From: Phycisphaerales bacterium
GTDB lineage: Bacteria > Planctomycetota > Phycisphaerae > Phycisphaerales > UBA1924
Length of the DNA stretch: 64,000 nucleotides
Direction of reading: 5' to 3'
Assembly: GCA_019744815.1 (NCBI GenBank)
Contig: JAIEUA010000010.1
Coordinates: forward strand, 310,001 to 374,000
This document shows positions 1 through 8,935 of this stretch, piece after piece (the stretch's first letter is position 1; every line of letters starts with the position of its first letter). The position numbers and the translations under genes were made by a program. The notes below the pieces were generated by a model. The model saw only the letters and a program-made list of their open reading frames with translations, was not told the DNA's origin and did not search any database.

Positions 1-2
1 GC

Positions 3-212
3 CGTCGGCTCCGGTGCGTCGCGAGGAAGCCGCACGCCCGGCCGCGTGAGGGCCGCGCCAAGTCATGCAAGGGTTTTTGTACGTCGCCGAACGGTCAGGC
101 ACGCCTCAACGGGCGCCTGGACCTGCTGCACCTGATGCTGCTGATCGCGCTGCCTCCGGTCATCGTGCCGGTGCTCGACGCCTTACTTGGTCACAAGGGC
201 ACGATCGCCTGA
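3..212 (+). CDS. Possible 3' end of a gene entering from the left edge
   Basis: The frame is open from the window edge to a TGA at 210-212. Its last 30 or so codons read like a real hydrophobic C-terminus (LLHLMLLIALPPVIVPVL). The first 25 codons are Arg-rich and less convincing. It would overlap the convergent desaturase gene by about 30 bases. Another frame closes with TGA at 47-49 (ending EEAARPAA), so the upstream gene may end there instead. No product can be named. Confidence 0.22.
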   Translation, partial: RRLRCVARKPHARPREGRAKSCKGFCTSPNGQARLNGRLDLLHLMLLIALPPVIVPVLDALLGHKGTIA

Positions 213-1208
213 GCGCTTCCGCTTCCCCTCGATCCGCTCCGCCGAGGGCACCGTCACCTCGCTCGCGAGCCCGAGGAACTCCAGCGCCTTGATCGTGATG
301 TAGCTCGGATCAAACTGCCACCACCAAAGCCCGTGCCGAGCCGAGGTCGGGAACGCGTGATGGTTGTTGTGCCAGCCCTCGCCCAGCGCGAGCACGCCCA
401 CGATCGCGTTGTTGCGGCTGTGATCGCCCGTGCGGAACGGGCTCGCGCCCCAGAGGTGACACACCGAGTTCACGCTCCACGCGATGTGATGCCCGAGCAG
501 AATGCGCGTCAGCCCGCCCCACAGGAATCCCAACAGCGCGCCCTTCCACGTCAGCGTCAGCACGCCGCCCAGCACCATCGGGATCACGAGTCCCACCACA
601 ACCCAGAACATGAACTGCCGGTTCACGCGGCACAGCATCTCGTCCTGCCGCAGATCCTTGATGTATCGCCCCAAACCCTTCGAGTGCCCCATGAAGAGCC
701 AGCCCATGTGCGCGTGGTAAAACCCGCGGAGCATGGAGATGACGCCGTGCTCCTCGTCGTGATCGTCATGCCCGTTCGGCAGCGCGTGAGGTGAATGCGG
801 GTCGTTCTCACGATCGGAGTGCTGATGGTGCCGCCGATGCACGCCCACCCACTCGATCACCGGCCCCTGCACCGACATCGACCCCAGCACCGCGAGCAGC
901 CACCGCACCGGCGCCACCGCCTCAAACGACTTGTGCGTGAACAGCCGGTGATAGCCCACCGTGATGCCCAGCGACGACGCCATGAACATAAAGAAGAGAA
1001 TGCCCGCCTGCGTCCAATCGAACGCGATGCCCCACGAGAGATAGATCGCCAGGAGCAGCCCCGCGAACGGCGTCACCACCGCGATCAGGTTCACTAGCCG
1101 AGCCTTCTTGTCAGCCGGTGACAGCTCCCGCCCTTCCAGCCCCTCGGCTTCGACGCGCGTGGTGAAAGCCTCCGCCGCGGGTTCCGCGGCAAGGACGTCG
1201 GTTCGCAT
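183..1208 (-). CDS. Acyl-CoA/fatty acid desaturase (delta-9 type)
   Basis: This is a membrane di-iron desaturase of the stearoyl-CoA 9-desaturase family, which puts a cis double bond into saturated acyl chains and adjusts membrane fluidity. From the ATG at 1208 it is 341 residues long, usual for the bacterial family. All three histidine boxes are visible: HRLFTH at about 87-92, HRRHH at about 124-128 and HNNHH at about 280-284, between hydrophobic segments at about 40-65, 70-85, 100-115 and 200-235. Further starts lie upstream (to 1262), but MRTDVL is preferred because the extra residues are basic and poorly protein-like. No close Shine-Dalgarno site is seen. It stands alone, convergent with whatever enters from the left. 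Confidence 0.93.
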   Translation of the reverse strand: MRTDVLAAEPAAEAFTTRVEAEGLEGRELSPADKKARLVNLIAVVTPFAGLLLAIYLSWGIAFDWTQAGILFFMFMASSLGITVGYHRLFTHKSFEAVAPVRWLLAVLGSMSVQGPVIEWVGVHRRHHQHSDRENDPHSPHALPNGHDDHDEEHGVISMLRGFYHAHMGWLFMGHSKGLGRYIKDLRQDEMLCRVNRQFMFWVVVGLVIPMVLGGVLTLTWKGALLGFLWGGLTRILLGHHIAWSVNSVCHLWGASPFRTGDHSRNNAIVGVLALGEGWHNNHHAFPTSARHGLWWWQFDPSYITIKALEFLGLASEVTVPSAERIEGKRKRSGDRALVTK

Positions 1209-1838
1209 GGTGCTGGTTTGCAAGGGAGATCGTAAGACCATGACCACTCCGCGGCGTGCCAAAAAGCTCCGGAATCCGCCCGCGCGATCGTGCCGACGCG
1301 TCCCGGCCGCGTCCGATTAGAACACGCGAAGCGGATCGAGGATGATCGCGGCGTTCACGATGGCTCCGAGCAGATCGCTGCCCAATCTTCATGCCGCCAA
1401 GTCGGCGCTGCAGGGGCTGCTCATCGACCCTTGGGCAAACACGCCCCCTGTCGACGCCGTGGCGTCCACGCCGATGATCGCGCCGCTCTGTTCCACCATC
1501 GTGAGAGTCGCCTTGCAGAACCTGCCGCCGCCGGGCTGGCTGAGTTAACCAAGGATTCGGCCGAGCCAAGCCATCCGCTCGACCATCGGCATCGAGCTCG
1601 GGCGTGCGAGGGGCGCGCCCCGCAACATCCCGCACGTCACCACAATTGAGTTGTTCCCGCACGCCACATCACGCTTCGCGGATGGGGCGTGTGGCATCGA
1701 TGCGAGAAGACCGCACCGGACGGAACGCGAAGCGCGAGAGATCACCACCGCTTCGACGCGTTTGGGAGGGGGTTGCCACCGAGGGCCGCACGCCGGGAGC
1801 CCGCGCCGCGGCGAGAGAGACCGTCTCGCTCGCCCGGC
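1209..1838. other. Gene-poor interval
   Basis: I can support no gene in these 630 bases. A short minus-strand frame at 1389-1499 (37 codons, reading MVEQSGAIIGVDATASTGG...) has protein-like composition but no supporting context and could be a gene remnant. Open frames of 90-180 codons on both strands are Arg/Ala/Pro-rich shadows of high-GC sequence. Base composition is more even than in the flanking genes. Confidence 0.5.
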
Positions 1839-2039
1839 TCAGCGCCTGCCGCGCTTCACGCCGCTCGACTTGCTGAGGGCGCCGGACTGCTTCGAGCGAT
1901 CCAGTCGCTGCTGCCGAACCGCGTGGGACGGGTCGACGCGGCTGCCGGTGTGGGGCGTGCTGGTGGGCGAACGCTGCTTCTGCCCGCTGGCGCTCGAGGT
2001 GTTGCCGCGTTGACCCTTCGAGTTGGTGCGATCTGCCAT
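1839..2039 (-). CDS. Small basic hypothetical protein
   Basis: A 66-residue product rich in Ser, Lys, Arg, Gln and Thr (starts MADRTNSKGQRG, ends SKSSGVKRGRR), with no hydrophobic segment. It is probably disordered and possibly nucleic-acid binding; that is inference from composition alone. The ATG at 2039 has a GGAG about 9 bases upstream, which favours this start over longer frames. There is no recognisable family and no neighbour in operon distance. It could be a chance frame. Confidence 0.4.
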   Translation of the reverse strand: MADRTNSKGQRGNTSSASGQKQRSPTSTPHTGSRVDPSHAVRQQRLDRSKQSGALSKSSGVKRGRR

Positions 2040-2438
2040 GATGCGTTCTCCGGTGGCGCGACCCGCCTCTCGTCGCCGGATCATGCTACGGGAGGCCGCG
2101 GTCCGGTTCGCCTGCAATCTGGCGGATTGTGCCACGCGGGGGTAAGGCCGAATCGTCCGGCGCAGGTTTCTACCGGTTGGGCTCGTCGTCGCGCCGAGCG
2201 AACGCTTGTGACGCGCCCCAATGCCTGGCTGAACGCGGCTTCACGTTTCCGAGACGAATGATCGCCGCCTCACCCATTTGGGGTTCGTCTGCCTCTCGAA
2301 GACTCGCTCCAACGACCGACTCGCTATGCAGAGCCCGTGGGGCCGCGCGTGTCCTTGCGATCTGCTCGCTTCGGCTCCGGCCGGCAGACGAGGCCCCGGA
2401 CGTGAGAAGCACCGGAACCCACGCAGTTCCGTTTCAAG
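2040..2438. other. Intergenic interval, nothing recognised
   Basis: About 400 bases between the small basic ORF and the 3' end of the dockerin protein gene. Frames of 80-117 codons exist on both strands but have shadow-like composition. I see no clear hairpin terminator, tRNA or repeat. Confidence 0.5.
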
Positions 2439-3608
2439 TCACGAGCACAAAAGCCGGTCGTATGCCACGGCGAACAGCGTGAAGTCCACGTCGTCCACCA
2501 CGCCGTCGTTGTTGATGTCGCACGGGCACAGCGCCGGCATCGCCGGGTCTTCGCAGATCAAGAGGTCGTACGAGACCGAGAAGATCGAGAAGTCCGCGTC
2601 GTCCACGAAGCCGTCGCAGTTGAAGTCCGACGAGCACGGGTGCAGCGACGCGGCGGGCGTGGTGACCGTGCCGCAGGAGTTGCTGACCACCACGCGGTAG
2701 TCCCCGGCGGAGTACCTCCCGATGCCAGCCCCGTGAAGGTTCGCCGTCTGCGAGCCCGTGACCACCGTCCCATCGGCATAGGTGATGTCCTGCACATTCA
2801 CCCACATGCCGCTCCCGGTGTCGAAGCGCTGCCACTGAAATTGCAAGTCGGAACCGGCCGCATCGACGCGGATCGTGGCCCTCCCCCCGACGCAGTAGAT
2901 CGTCTCCCGCGGCGGGCCGAGCACCACCGGGCCGCCCGCGATCGTCATCGTCAGATCGCACGTAAACCAGTCCTCGGCCGGGTCGCCGTTGTTCGAGACT
3001 CGGATGTACACGCGATCGCCCGGGTGCAGCGTCAGCGGCAGGTTCGCCGCGTTCATCGTCATGGATCCCGTCGTGGTGTACGGCACCAACGTCGGCATCA
3101 CCAACGTCGTCGGAATTGCTGAGATCTCGGCCACCACGCTCACAACCGCTCCGTTGCTGTTGCCGCCGAGCAACTCTGCCCGAAGCGTCGCCGCCGAGAG
3201 CGTCACCGTGCTCTGCGGAGCAAACACAGCGACCGAATCGATCGAGCCGTAGCCCGGATGCATGAACACACTGGTGAACGACGGAAGTCGGTAGTAGAAG
3301 TTCACCTGATTCTGCAGCGGGTCGTTGGAGTAGACCGGCCCGACAATCGGAACGCCGAAGGGTTGATCGGGATTGGCCCAGCCGCCGGCGCTCCAGCCGC
3401 CGATCGTGTAGCCAACGTCGAGCAAGCCGCTGGGGCTGGAACGCCGGAACGTCCACGCCGCACCCGCGGGCTGCGTGTCTCCCACGCCGGGATTCCCGAT
3501 CGCGCGGAAGCCCTGCAACAGCGACGTGCTCACGGATCCGCACACCGGCTGAGCATGGGCCACAGACGCCCCGGCGGCACAACACAACACAATCGCGGCG
3601 AGCTTCAT
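2439..3608 (-). CDS. Secreted protein with Ig-like region and C-terminal GC-type dockerin
   Basis: 389 residues. A Sec signal peptide is clear (MKLAAIVLCCAAGASVAHA, cleavage after about 19). The middle is a beta-rich extracellular region; residues about 235-325 resemble an Ig-like domain (pattern QFQWQR ... YRVVVSNSCGTV). The last 64 residues carry two EF-hand-like calcium loops (DFNCDGFVDDADF and DINNDGVVDDVDF), each followed by an aromatic/Cys segment, the pattern of the GC-type dockerin of planctomycetes. The ATG has GAGGAG 8 bases upstream. Its partner and substrate are unknown. It stands alone, and a 12-bp tandem duplication lies in its 5' region. Confidence 0.85.
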   Translation of the reverse strand: MKLAAIVLCCAAGASVAHAQPVCGSVSTSLLQGFRAIGNPGVGDTQPAGAAWTFRRSSPSGLLDVGYTIGGWSAGGWANPDQPFGVPIVGPVYSNDPLQNQVNFYYRLPSFTSVFMHPGYGSIDSVAVFAPQSTVTLSAATLRAELLGGNSNGAVVSVVAEISAIPTTLVMPTLVPYTTTGSMTMNAANLPLTLHPGDRVYIRVSNNGDPAEDWFTCDLTMTIAGGPVVLGPPRETIYCVGGRATIRVDAAGSDLQFQWQRFDTGSGMWVNVQDITYADGTVVTGSQTANLHGAGIGRYSAGDYRVVVSNSCGTVTTPAASLHPCSSDFNCDGFVDDADFSIFSVSYDLLICEDPAMPALCPCDINNDGVVDDVDFTLFAVAYDRLLCS

Positions 3609-3620
3609 CGATCCACTCCT

Positions 3621-3649
3621 CGTCCCTTGGGTCGTCCCTTGGGTCGTCC
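3621..3649. repeat. 12-bp tandem duplication upstream of the dockerin gene
   Basis: Two exact copies of CGTCCCTTGGGT (3621-3632 and 3633-3644) plus a partial third (CGTCC). They lie 13-41 bases upstream of the start codon of the minus-strand secreted protein gene, in its leader or promoter. Confidence 0.8.
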
Positions 3650-3767
3650 GGACCCGCTCGGTCCATGTTACCGCGACGCCCAGGATTGACCAAGGCAAAT
3701 CGCCGCCCACCCATCCCGACCGACACCCGAATGAACGCCCACCGCTCCCGTTTCGTACCATGCTTCC

Positions 3768-4592
3768 ATGGAGAACCGTGGCCCCAGCGTCTACGTCCAC
3801 GGCACGCACGAGGCCGAGCAAGCACGGCTCGCCGCCCTCAACGATCTCCTGAATCGCCGCACCATCGACGAGATGCAGATCCGACCCGGGCAACGCTGCC
3901 TCGACGTCGGCTGCGGCCTGGGTCAGCTCGCTGTTGCCATGGGCGAGGCCACCGGCCCACGCGGCTACGTGCTCGGCGTCGAACGCAGCGACGATCAGCT
4001 TGCGAAAGCCAGAGACGCGGCGTTGGGCATGTCGCACGTCGAGTTCCGGCGGGGCGATGCGTTGCATCTGCCGCTGCGACCCGAAGAGCGCGCGGGGTTC
4101 GACATCGCCGTGACGCGATTTCTTCTTGAGCACGTCCCCGATCCGCTCGCGGTCGTGCGGCACATGCTGATCTCGGTCAAGCCCGGCGGACGCATCATCC
4201 TCGCCGACGACGACCACGACGTGCTCCGCCTGCACCCCCAGCCGCCGGGAGTGATGAACGTGTGGCGGGCCTACATCCGCCTCTACGACCGCTTCGGCAA
4301 CGACCCGTTCGTGGGCCGGCGCTTGGTCCAACTGCTCCATCAGGCCGGCGCCAAGCCCAAGCGCAACGCCTGGGTCTGGTTCGGCGGATGCAGCAACGAC
4401 GAGTCCTTCGTGCCGCTGGTGCACAACATCATGGGCATCCTCCACGGCTGCAAGGACCAGTTGCTGCTGCACGAGCTCATCACCGCCGACGAGTTCGCGT
4501 TCGCGATGGAATCGCTGAAGCGATTCGCCGCCCGCGAGGACGCGGCGATCTGGTTCGCGATGTCGTACGCGGAGGGGACGAGGCAGGAGTGA
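3768..4592 (+). CDS. Class I SAM-dependent methyltransferase
   Basis: A 274-residue methyltransferase of the UbiE/Methyltransf_11/25 type. The glycine-rich SAM loop LDVGCGLGQLAV is at about residues 45-56, the acidic ribose-binding residue follows in VLGVERSDDQ, and the post-motif stretch FDIAVTRFLLEHVPDP with GGRIILADDDHD corresponds to motifs II/III. The C-terminal 110 residues are specific to this protein and may set the substrate, which cannot be told. It is divergent from the dockerin gene and convergent with the next gene; no operon partner. Confidence 0.85.
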   Translation: MENRGPSVYVHGTHEAEQARLAALNDLLNRRTIDEMQIRPGQRCLDVGCGLGQLAVAMGEATGPRGYVLGVERSDDQLAKARDAALGMSHVEFRRGDALHLPLRPEERAGFDIAVTRFLLEHVPDPLAVVRHMLISVKPGGRIILADDDHDVLRLHPQPPGVMNVWRAYIRLYDRFGNDPFVGRRLVQLLHQAGAKPKRNAWVWFGGCSNDESFVPLVHNIMGILHGCKDQLLLHELITADEFAFAMESLKRFAAREDAAIWFAMSYAEGTRQE

Positions 4593-4624
4593 GCGGGACG
4601 TGGTGAAGGATGAGCGATCGGCAG

Positions 4625-5677
4625 TCAGCGGTCCGGTTCGTCGAGCGGCTTGCTGTTCGGCCCACGCTGCTGAGTGTCCTTCTGCGCAGCACCTTCTCGA
4701 TCTGGCCAAGTTCGTTCACCGGGACGTTTGGTCGGGGCTACGGAGTTCCGACGCGGATCAGGCGCGAGTCCGGGAGCACTGCTAAACCAATCACTCTCGC
4801 CCGTCGTGGCGTCGCAGACGTAACGGAGATACCGCTGGCTCTCCTGTGGTCCGTGTCCGATGCCGTGCGGCGGAATCCCCACAAACTCAATCGCCCACAC
4901 GTCCTGCTCTCCCGCCGTCAAAGTCTGTCTCCGCACGAGGTGGACGACGATCCGCTTTGCAACGCACGCCAGCCCGCCGGCCATTCTTGAACTGCTTAAC
5001 GCCTCCAGAAGCGTGATCTCTGGTTGAGGTCCCAGATCGACCCAACGCTCCCTGTCGACCCTCCGCAGCGCTTCCACGTAGTCGTTCGCATTCCAGTCAC
5101 GAAAAGACCCTCGGTCCAGCGTCGGCTGCTCCATCGTCAGCTTCAGCAGTTGGCCCGTCCCCGCATGCAGCCACAAGGTGACGACCGGTTGTTGAAGTTC
5201 ATCAACCGGCTGGTCCGTGTGGTCCAGGGCGCACCCAAACACCCGCGAGCACAGCCGCACCTTCCACGCCGCCGCTTCGCCACGCACGAAACCGATGTAC
5301 GGCGAAGGATCAACGCCCGCGGGCACAAACTCCGCCGATGCCTCGGCGTCCGACGGAATGTCGCGTCGCACATACATCCACGCCCTCACCACCGCCTCGT
5401 CGCGCCCGATCTCACGCTCCACCTTCGCCGCTCGCTCCCGCACTTTTGCAGCGAACATCCGCTGTGATTCCTCGGGCGCGTACACCGGCTCGCGAGCAGC
5501 CTTGGCGTGCAGTTCTGCGGCAATTCTCTTTCGAGTCTCCGCGAACTCATCTCGAAACGGAGTGAGGTCCTCAGGCCGCTGAGTCCCGCGCGGCTCGATG
5601 TGCGGAGGAATGCGAGCGAGCGCGGCAGTGAAGACCCCGAGGCAGAGCAACGCTTCGATAGCGAACTTGACGTTCAA
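4625..5677 (-). CDS. Uncharacterised exported or membrane-anchored protein
   Basis: About 350 residues with no recognised domain. I chose a TTG start at 5677 because GGAGAGG lies just upstream and the product then begins with a short basic end and a hydrophobic stretch (FAIEALLCLGVFTAALA), like a signal peptide or anchor. A longer frame reaches 5776, also from TTG. The middle is charged and mostly helical (residues about 30-120); later parts contain beta-like stretches (VVTLWLHAGTGQLLKL, VWAIEFVGIPP) and the tail is disordered and Pro/Arg-rich. Its last codons run towards the convergent methyltransferase gene. No function is proposed. Confidence 0.6.
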   Translation of the reverse strand: MNVKFAIEALLCLGVFTAALARIPPHIEPRGTQRPEDLTPFRDEFAETRKRIAAELHAKAAREPVYAPEESQRMFAAKVRERAAKVEREIGRDEAVVRAWMYVRRDIPSDAEASAEFVPAGVDPSPYIGFVRGEAAAWKVRLCSRVFGCALDHTDQPVDELQQPVVTLWLHAGTGQLLKLTMEQPTLDRGSFRDWNANDYVEALRRVDRERWVDLGPQPEITLLEALSSSRMAGGLACVAKRIVVHLVRRQTLTAGEQDVWAIEFVGIPPHGIGHGPQESQRYLRYVCDATTGESDWFSSAPGLAPDPRRNSVAPTKRPGERTWPDREGAAQKDTQQRGPNSKPLDEPDR

Positions 5678-5998
5678 GAGCCTCTCCAAAGGAGCGAGCC
5701 CAATCGGGGCCAACCACGTCGACCCACTGTGCAGCGCGCCGAACGAGCAACGGGTTCGTCCGCGGGGGTGCGTCAAGCCGTTAGCTTTGCAACGACCAGA
5801 TTTTGCGCGTCTGTTCCAGCGTTCACGTGGGCCCGCTCAGCGGCTGACCCACGACACCCCGCAAGATGTGGAATCCCCGCGGGATAAGGCGATCACCCGA
5901 GCCGCCCGCAAACGCCGCTGAGTTCCGATCCGTTCGTCCCTGCTCCGCGGCTCCCCTCCACCCCTGCTCCCCTTCCCTCCCGCTACACTTGCCACCAG

Positions 5999-7258
5999 AT
6001 GCCCAAAGAGAGCATGCGAATCGCGTTCGTGCTGGACCGGTACGACGCCGTGGGGGGCGGGGCCCAGCGCTGGACGCACGATCACGCCGTGCGGCTGCTA
6101 GCCTCGGGCCATCACGTCTCCATCTACGCCCGCCAGATCCGCGGCGCCCCCGGTGAGGCCCGCACCAACCTCGTCGAGGTCGGCTCGGCCGTGTTCGGCT
6201 CGCGTCGCCTGCGCTTCGCCGCGGCGGTGCAGAAACTCATCGCCAAAGAGAACTTCGACATCGTGCATGACATGGGCGACGGCTGGTACGCCGACGTCAT
6301 CATGCCCCACCACGGCGTGCGTCGCTACGTCTACCGCCAGCGCAGCCGCCTCGCCCACGGCCTGCTCCGCTGGGCCCGACCGCTGGGCTACGGCCTGCTT
6401 CCTCGCTACCGCGAGTTCCGCCGCCTCGAACGCCGCCAGTACGACAAGAAGGGCTCGGCCACCATCATCGCGGTCTCTGAGATGGTCCGGCGTCAGATCC
6501 TCTCGACCTACCCGATCGACCCCTCGCGCGTGGTCGTCATCCACAACGGCACCGACACCGATCGCTTCAAGCCCGAAGAGGTCCCGTCCCACTCCCCTGT
6601 GGGCGGCGGCAACCGCAACCGCATCCGCGCCGAACTCGGCTGGCAGAGCCGCACGATCTATCTGACCGTCGCGCACGACTTCAAGCTCAAGGGCGTCGAT
6701 CGAATCCTCGCCGCGATGGCGCACCTCCGCGGCCGCGGGCGCGACGCGGGTTTGCTCGTCGTCGGCGGCGGCGACATCCCCAAGTACAAGCGTCTCGCCG
6801 CGTCGATGGGCGTCGCCAACGACGTGGCGTTCCTGGGCGATGTCGAAGACCCGGTGCCCGCGTATCACGCGTCGGACGTCTTCGTGCTTCCCACGCTGTA
6901 CGACCCCTGCCCGCTCGTCGTGCTCGAAGCCCTCGCCTGCGGCGTGCCGGTCATCACCACCGCCTACAACGGCGCGACCGAACTCATGACGCTCCCTCGC
7001 GACGGCGTGGTGCTCAACGACCCGATGGACGTGATGGAGCTCGCGCTGGCGATGCTCCGCTTCGACGAGGCCGAGGTGTCGCGCCTGGCCCGCGAGCGTG
7101 TCGAAGCCTCCCGCCGCCCCGAGCTGCGGGCCGACATGATGCACGAGAAGCACCTTGAGGTCTATCGCAGCATCCGCGCCGCCAAGCTCTCGAAGGGGCA
7201 GGGCGCTCCCACGCGGTCCGGTTCAGGCGATTTCCGGACCTTGCCGGCGAAGGCGTGA
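5999..7258 (+). CDS. Glycosyltransferase family 4 (GT-B fold)
   Basis: A 419-residue sugar transferase for a surface glycan. The N-terminal Rossmann half opens with MRIAFVLDRYDAVGGGAQRW, where a Gly-rich loop would sit over the acceptor. The C-terminal half has the nucleotide-sugar signature: HNGTDTDRF at about 181, DVFVLPTLYDPCPLVVLEALACGVPVI at about 298-324 with the E-x7-E-like element. The first Met at 5999 is used; MRIAF five codons later is equally possible. A palindromic repeat separates it from the sugar aminotransferase gene downstream on the same strand; the two may act on the same glycan. Confidence 0.9.
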   Translation: MPKESMRIAFVLDRYDAVGGGAQRWTHDHAVRLLASGHHVSIYARQIRGAPGEARTNLVEVGSAVFGSRRLRFAAAVQKLIAKENFDIVHDMGDGWYADVIMPHHGVRRYVYRQRSRLAHGLLRWARPLGYGLLPRYREFRRLERRQYDKKGSATIIAVSEMVRRQILSTYPIDPSRVVVIHNGTDTDRFKPEEVPSHSPVGGGNRNRIRAELGWQSRTIYLTVAHDFKLKGVDRILAAMAHLRGRGRDAGLLVVGGGDIPKYKRLAASMGVANDVAFLGDVEDPVPAYHASDVFVLPTLYDPCPLVVLEALACGVPVITTAYNGATELMTLPRDGVVLNDPMDVMELALAMLRFDEAEVSRLARERVEASRRPELRADMMHEKHLEVYRSIRAAKLSKGQGAPTRSGSGDFRTLPAKA

Positions 7259-7265
7259 GGCATTG

Positions 7266-7366
7266 CACCGCGGAGGACGCGGAGAACGCAGAGGAAATAC
7301 TGCGTTGAAGGCGTTTCCAAATGAACGTATTTGCTTTCCTCCGCGTTCTCTGCGTTCTCCGCGGTG
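7266..7366. repeat. Long imperfect inverted repeat
   Basis: The left arm 7266-7297 (CACCGCGGAGGACGCGGAG...) and right arm 7332-7366 (...CTCCGCGGTG) are reverse complements with a few mismatches, separated by about 34 bases. Each arm is itself built from repeats of the type CGGAGAACGC. It lies between two co-directional glycan genes and could form a large hairpin in the transcript. Confidence 0.85.
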
Positions 7367-7482
7367 AATGTCCTGGAGTCTTTGAATTCCTATAGTTCCG
7401 CCCGATATGCCCGCGGGTCGAGAGCCGCGGGGTTCTGGTTGGACGCTGGCCTCGGCCACGCCCGACCCACAGGAAAAACGCG

Positions 7483-8712
7483 ATGTCGCAAGCGATCACC
7501 GTTCCGCTGCTCGACCTGAAGGTGCAGTACGCCGCGTTGCGGGCCGAACTCGAACCCGTCATGCAGAAGGTCTTCGAGAGCGCGTACTACATCGGTGGTC
7601 CGGACATCGCCGAGCTCGAGAAGGAGATCGCCGCGTACTCCAAGGCCCGCCACGGCATCGCGTGCGCCAACGGCTCCGACGCGATTCTGCTCGCCCTCAT
7701 GGCCCTGGACATCAAGCCGGGCGACGAGATCATCTGCCCCAGCTACACCTTCTTCGCCACCGCCGGCTCGATCGCGCGACTGAACGCTGTGCCGGTCTTC
7801 GCCGACATCGACCCCAAGACGTACAACATGTGCCCGGCGCACACCCGCGAGGTCGCGAAGAAGTGCAAGCGCCTCAAGGCCATCATGCCGGTGCACCTCT
7901 TCGGCCAGGCCGCGGACATCGACGCGTTCCTCGATCTGGGCCGCGAGCTGAATGTCCCGATTATCGAGGACTGCGCCCAGGCCATCGGCACGCGTGACAA
8001 CCGCGGGCTGGACGTTGGCTCGCGCGGCGCCATCGGCACCTTCAGCTTCTTCCCCAGCAAGAACCTCGGCGCGTTCGGCGATGGTGGCATCATGACCACC
8101 AACTGCCCGCACCTGGCCGACAAGCTCACCATGCTGCGTGGGCACGGGATGAAGCCCAAGTACTACCACCAGATCGTCGGCATCAACAGCCGCCTCGACT
8201 CGCTGCAGGCCGCGATTCTGCGCGTGAAGCTCCGCCACCTCGATTCGTGGCACGAGGGCCGGCGCAAGAACGCCGACTTCTACGACGCCGCCTTCAAGGC
8301 CGCGGGCGCGAAGCTCTCGGGCGTCTCGTGGAGCGCCGACGCCTCGCCGCTGCGGATCCCCTTCCGCCCCGCGGCACCCGCCCGTCACATCTACAACCAG
8401 TACGTGATCCGCGTCCCCGCCGCCAAGCGTGACGCACTTCGCGATCATCTCAAGAACCAGAACATCGGCACGGAGATCTACTACCCCGTCCCGCTGCACG
8501 AGCAGGAGTGCTTCAAGCACATGGGCTACAAGCCCAGCGACCTGCCCGAGTCGCAGTCCGCGGCACTCGAGACCATCGCCCTGCCGATCTACCCCGAGCT
8601 CAGCGAGCAGCAGCTCCGCCACGTCGCCGATAGCGTCATCGCGTTCCTGCAGATGGGCAAGTCGGGCACGTATGTCGAGCCCAAGACGGCCGCGCTCGCC
8701 GGGGCTCGCTGA
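7483..8712 (+). CDS. DegT/DnrJ/EryC1/StrS sugar aminotransferase
   Basis: A 409-residue PLP enzyme that transaminates a nucleotide-linked keto-sugar, usually from glutamate, to give an amino sugar for surface glycans. The family's order is complete: N-terminal VPLLDLKVQYAALR, the substrate loop NGSDAILLAL at about 63, Asp163 in the EDCAQA motif (pyridine N contact), and Lys193 in SFFPSKNLGAFGDGG as the Schiff-base lysine. The RLDSLQAAIL segment and the C-terminal YYPVPLHEQECF are also typical. It lies downstream of the GT4 gene on the same strand, about 220 bases away. Confidence 0.95.
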   Translation: MSQAITVPLLDLKVQYAALRAELEPVMQKVFESAYYIGGPDIAELEKEIAAYSKARHGIACANGSDAILLALMALDIKPGDEIICPSYTFFATAGSIARLNAVPVFADIDPKTYNMCPAHTREVAKKCKRLKAIMPVHLFGQAADIDAFLDLGRELNVPIIEDCAQAIGTRDNRGLDVGSRGAIGTFSFFPSKNLGAFGDGGIMTTNCPHLADKLTMLRGHGMKPKYYHQIVGINSRLDSLQAAILRVKLRHLDSWHEGRRKNADFYDAAFKAAGAKLSGVSWSADASPLRIPFRPAAPARHIYNQYVIRVPAAKRDALRDHLKNQNIGTEIYYPVPLHEQECFKHMGYKPSDLPESQSAALETIALPIYPELSEQQLRHVADSVIAFLQMGKSGTYVEPKTAALAGAR

Positions 8713-8755
8713 GCCACCGTTCCCGACCGAGCCTCCGCTGAACCCCAGAATGACA

Positions 8756-8789
8756 CCAGTGGGACCGGCCTCCCGGCCGGTCGTCCCAC
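8756..8789. repeat. Intergenic palindrome, family A (GACCGGCC core)
   Basis: GTGGGACCGGCC - TCCC - GGCCGG and a closing TCCCAC form a near-perfect palindrome about 45 bases after the aminotransferase stop. The same core recurs at 24704-24788 and 52621-52746, so it is a dispersed family and not just a local terminator. No T-run follows. Confidence 0.85.
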
Positions 8790-8935
8790 GCGCCGATCAC
8801 GCGGCACACCCACAACTGCCCCGGCCTTATCGGATCCCCGTGCAGCCCAACAGCCCGACTTTTCGGCTTTGGAATTCGCCGCCCGCTGGTAGACTGTCGT
8901 CCATCACTCGCCCATGACCACTCCGGCGGACTCCC

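Noticed and set aside
1389..1499. A 36-residue minus-strand ORF with protein-like composition
   Set aside because: No Shine-Dalgarno, no neighbour and no family; too short to support by eye.
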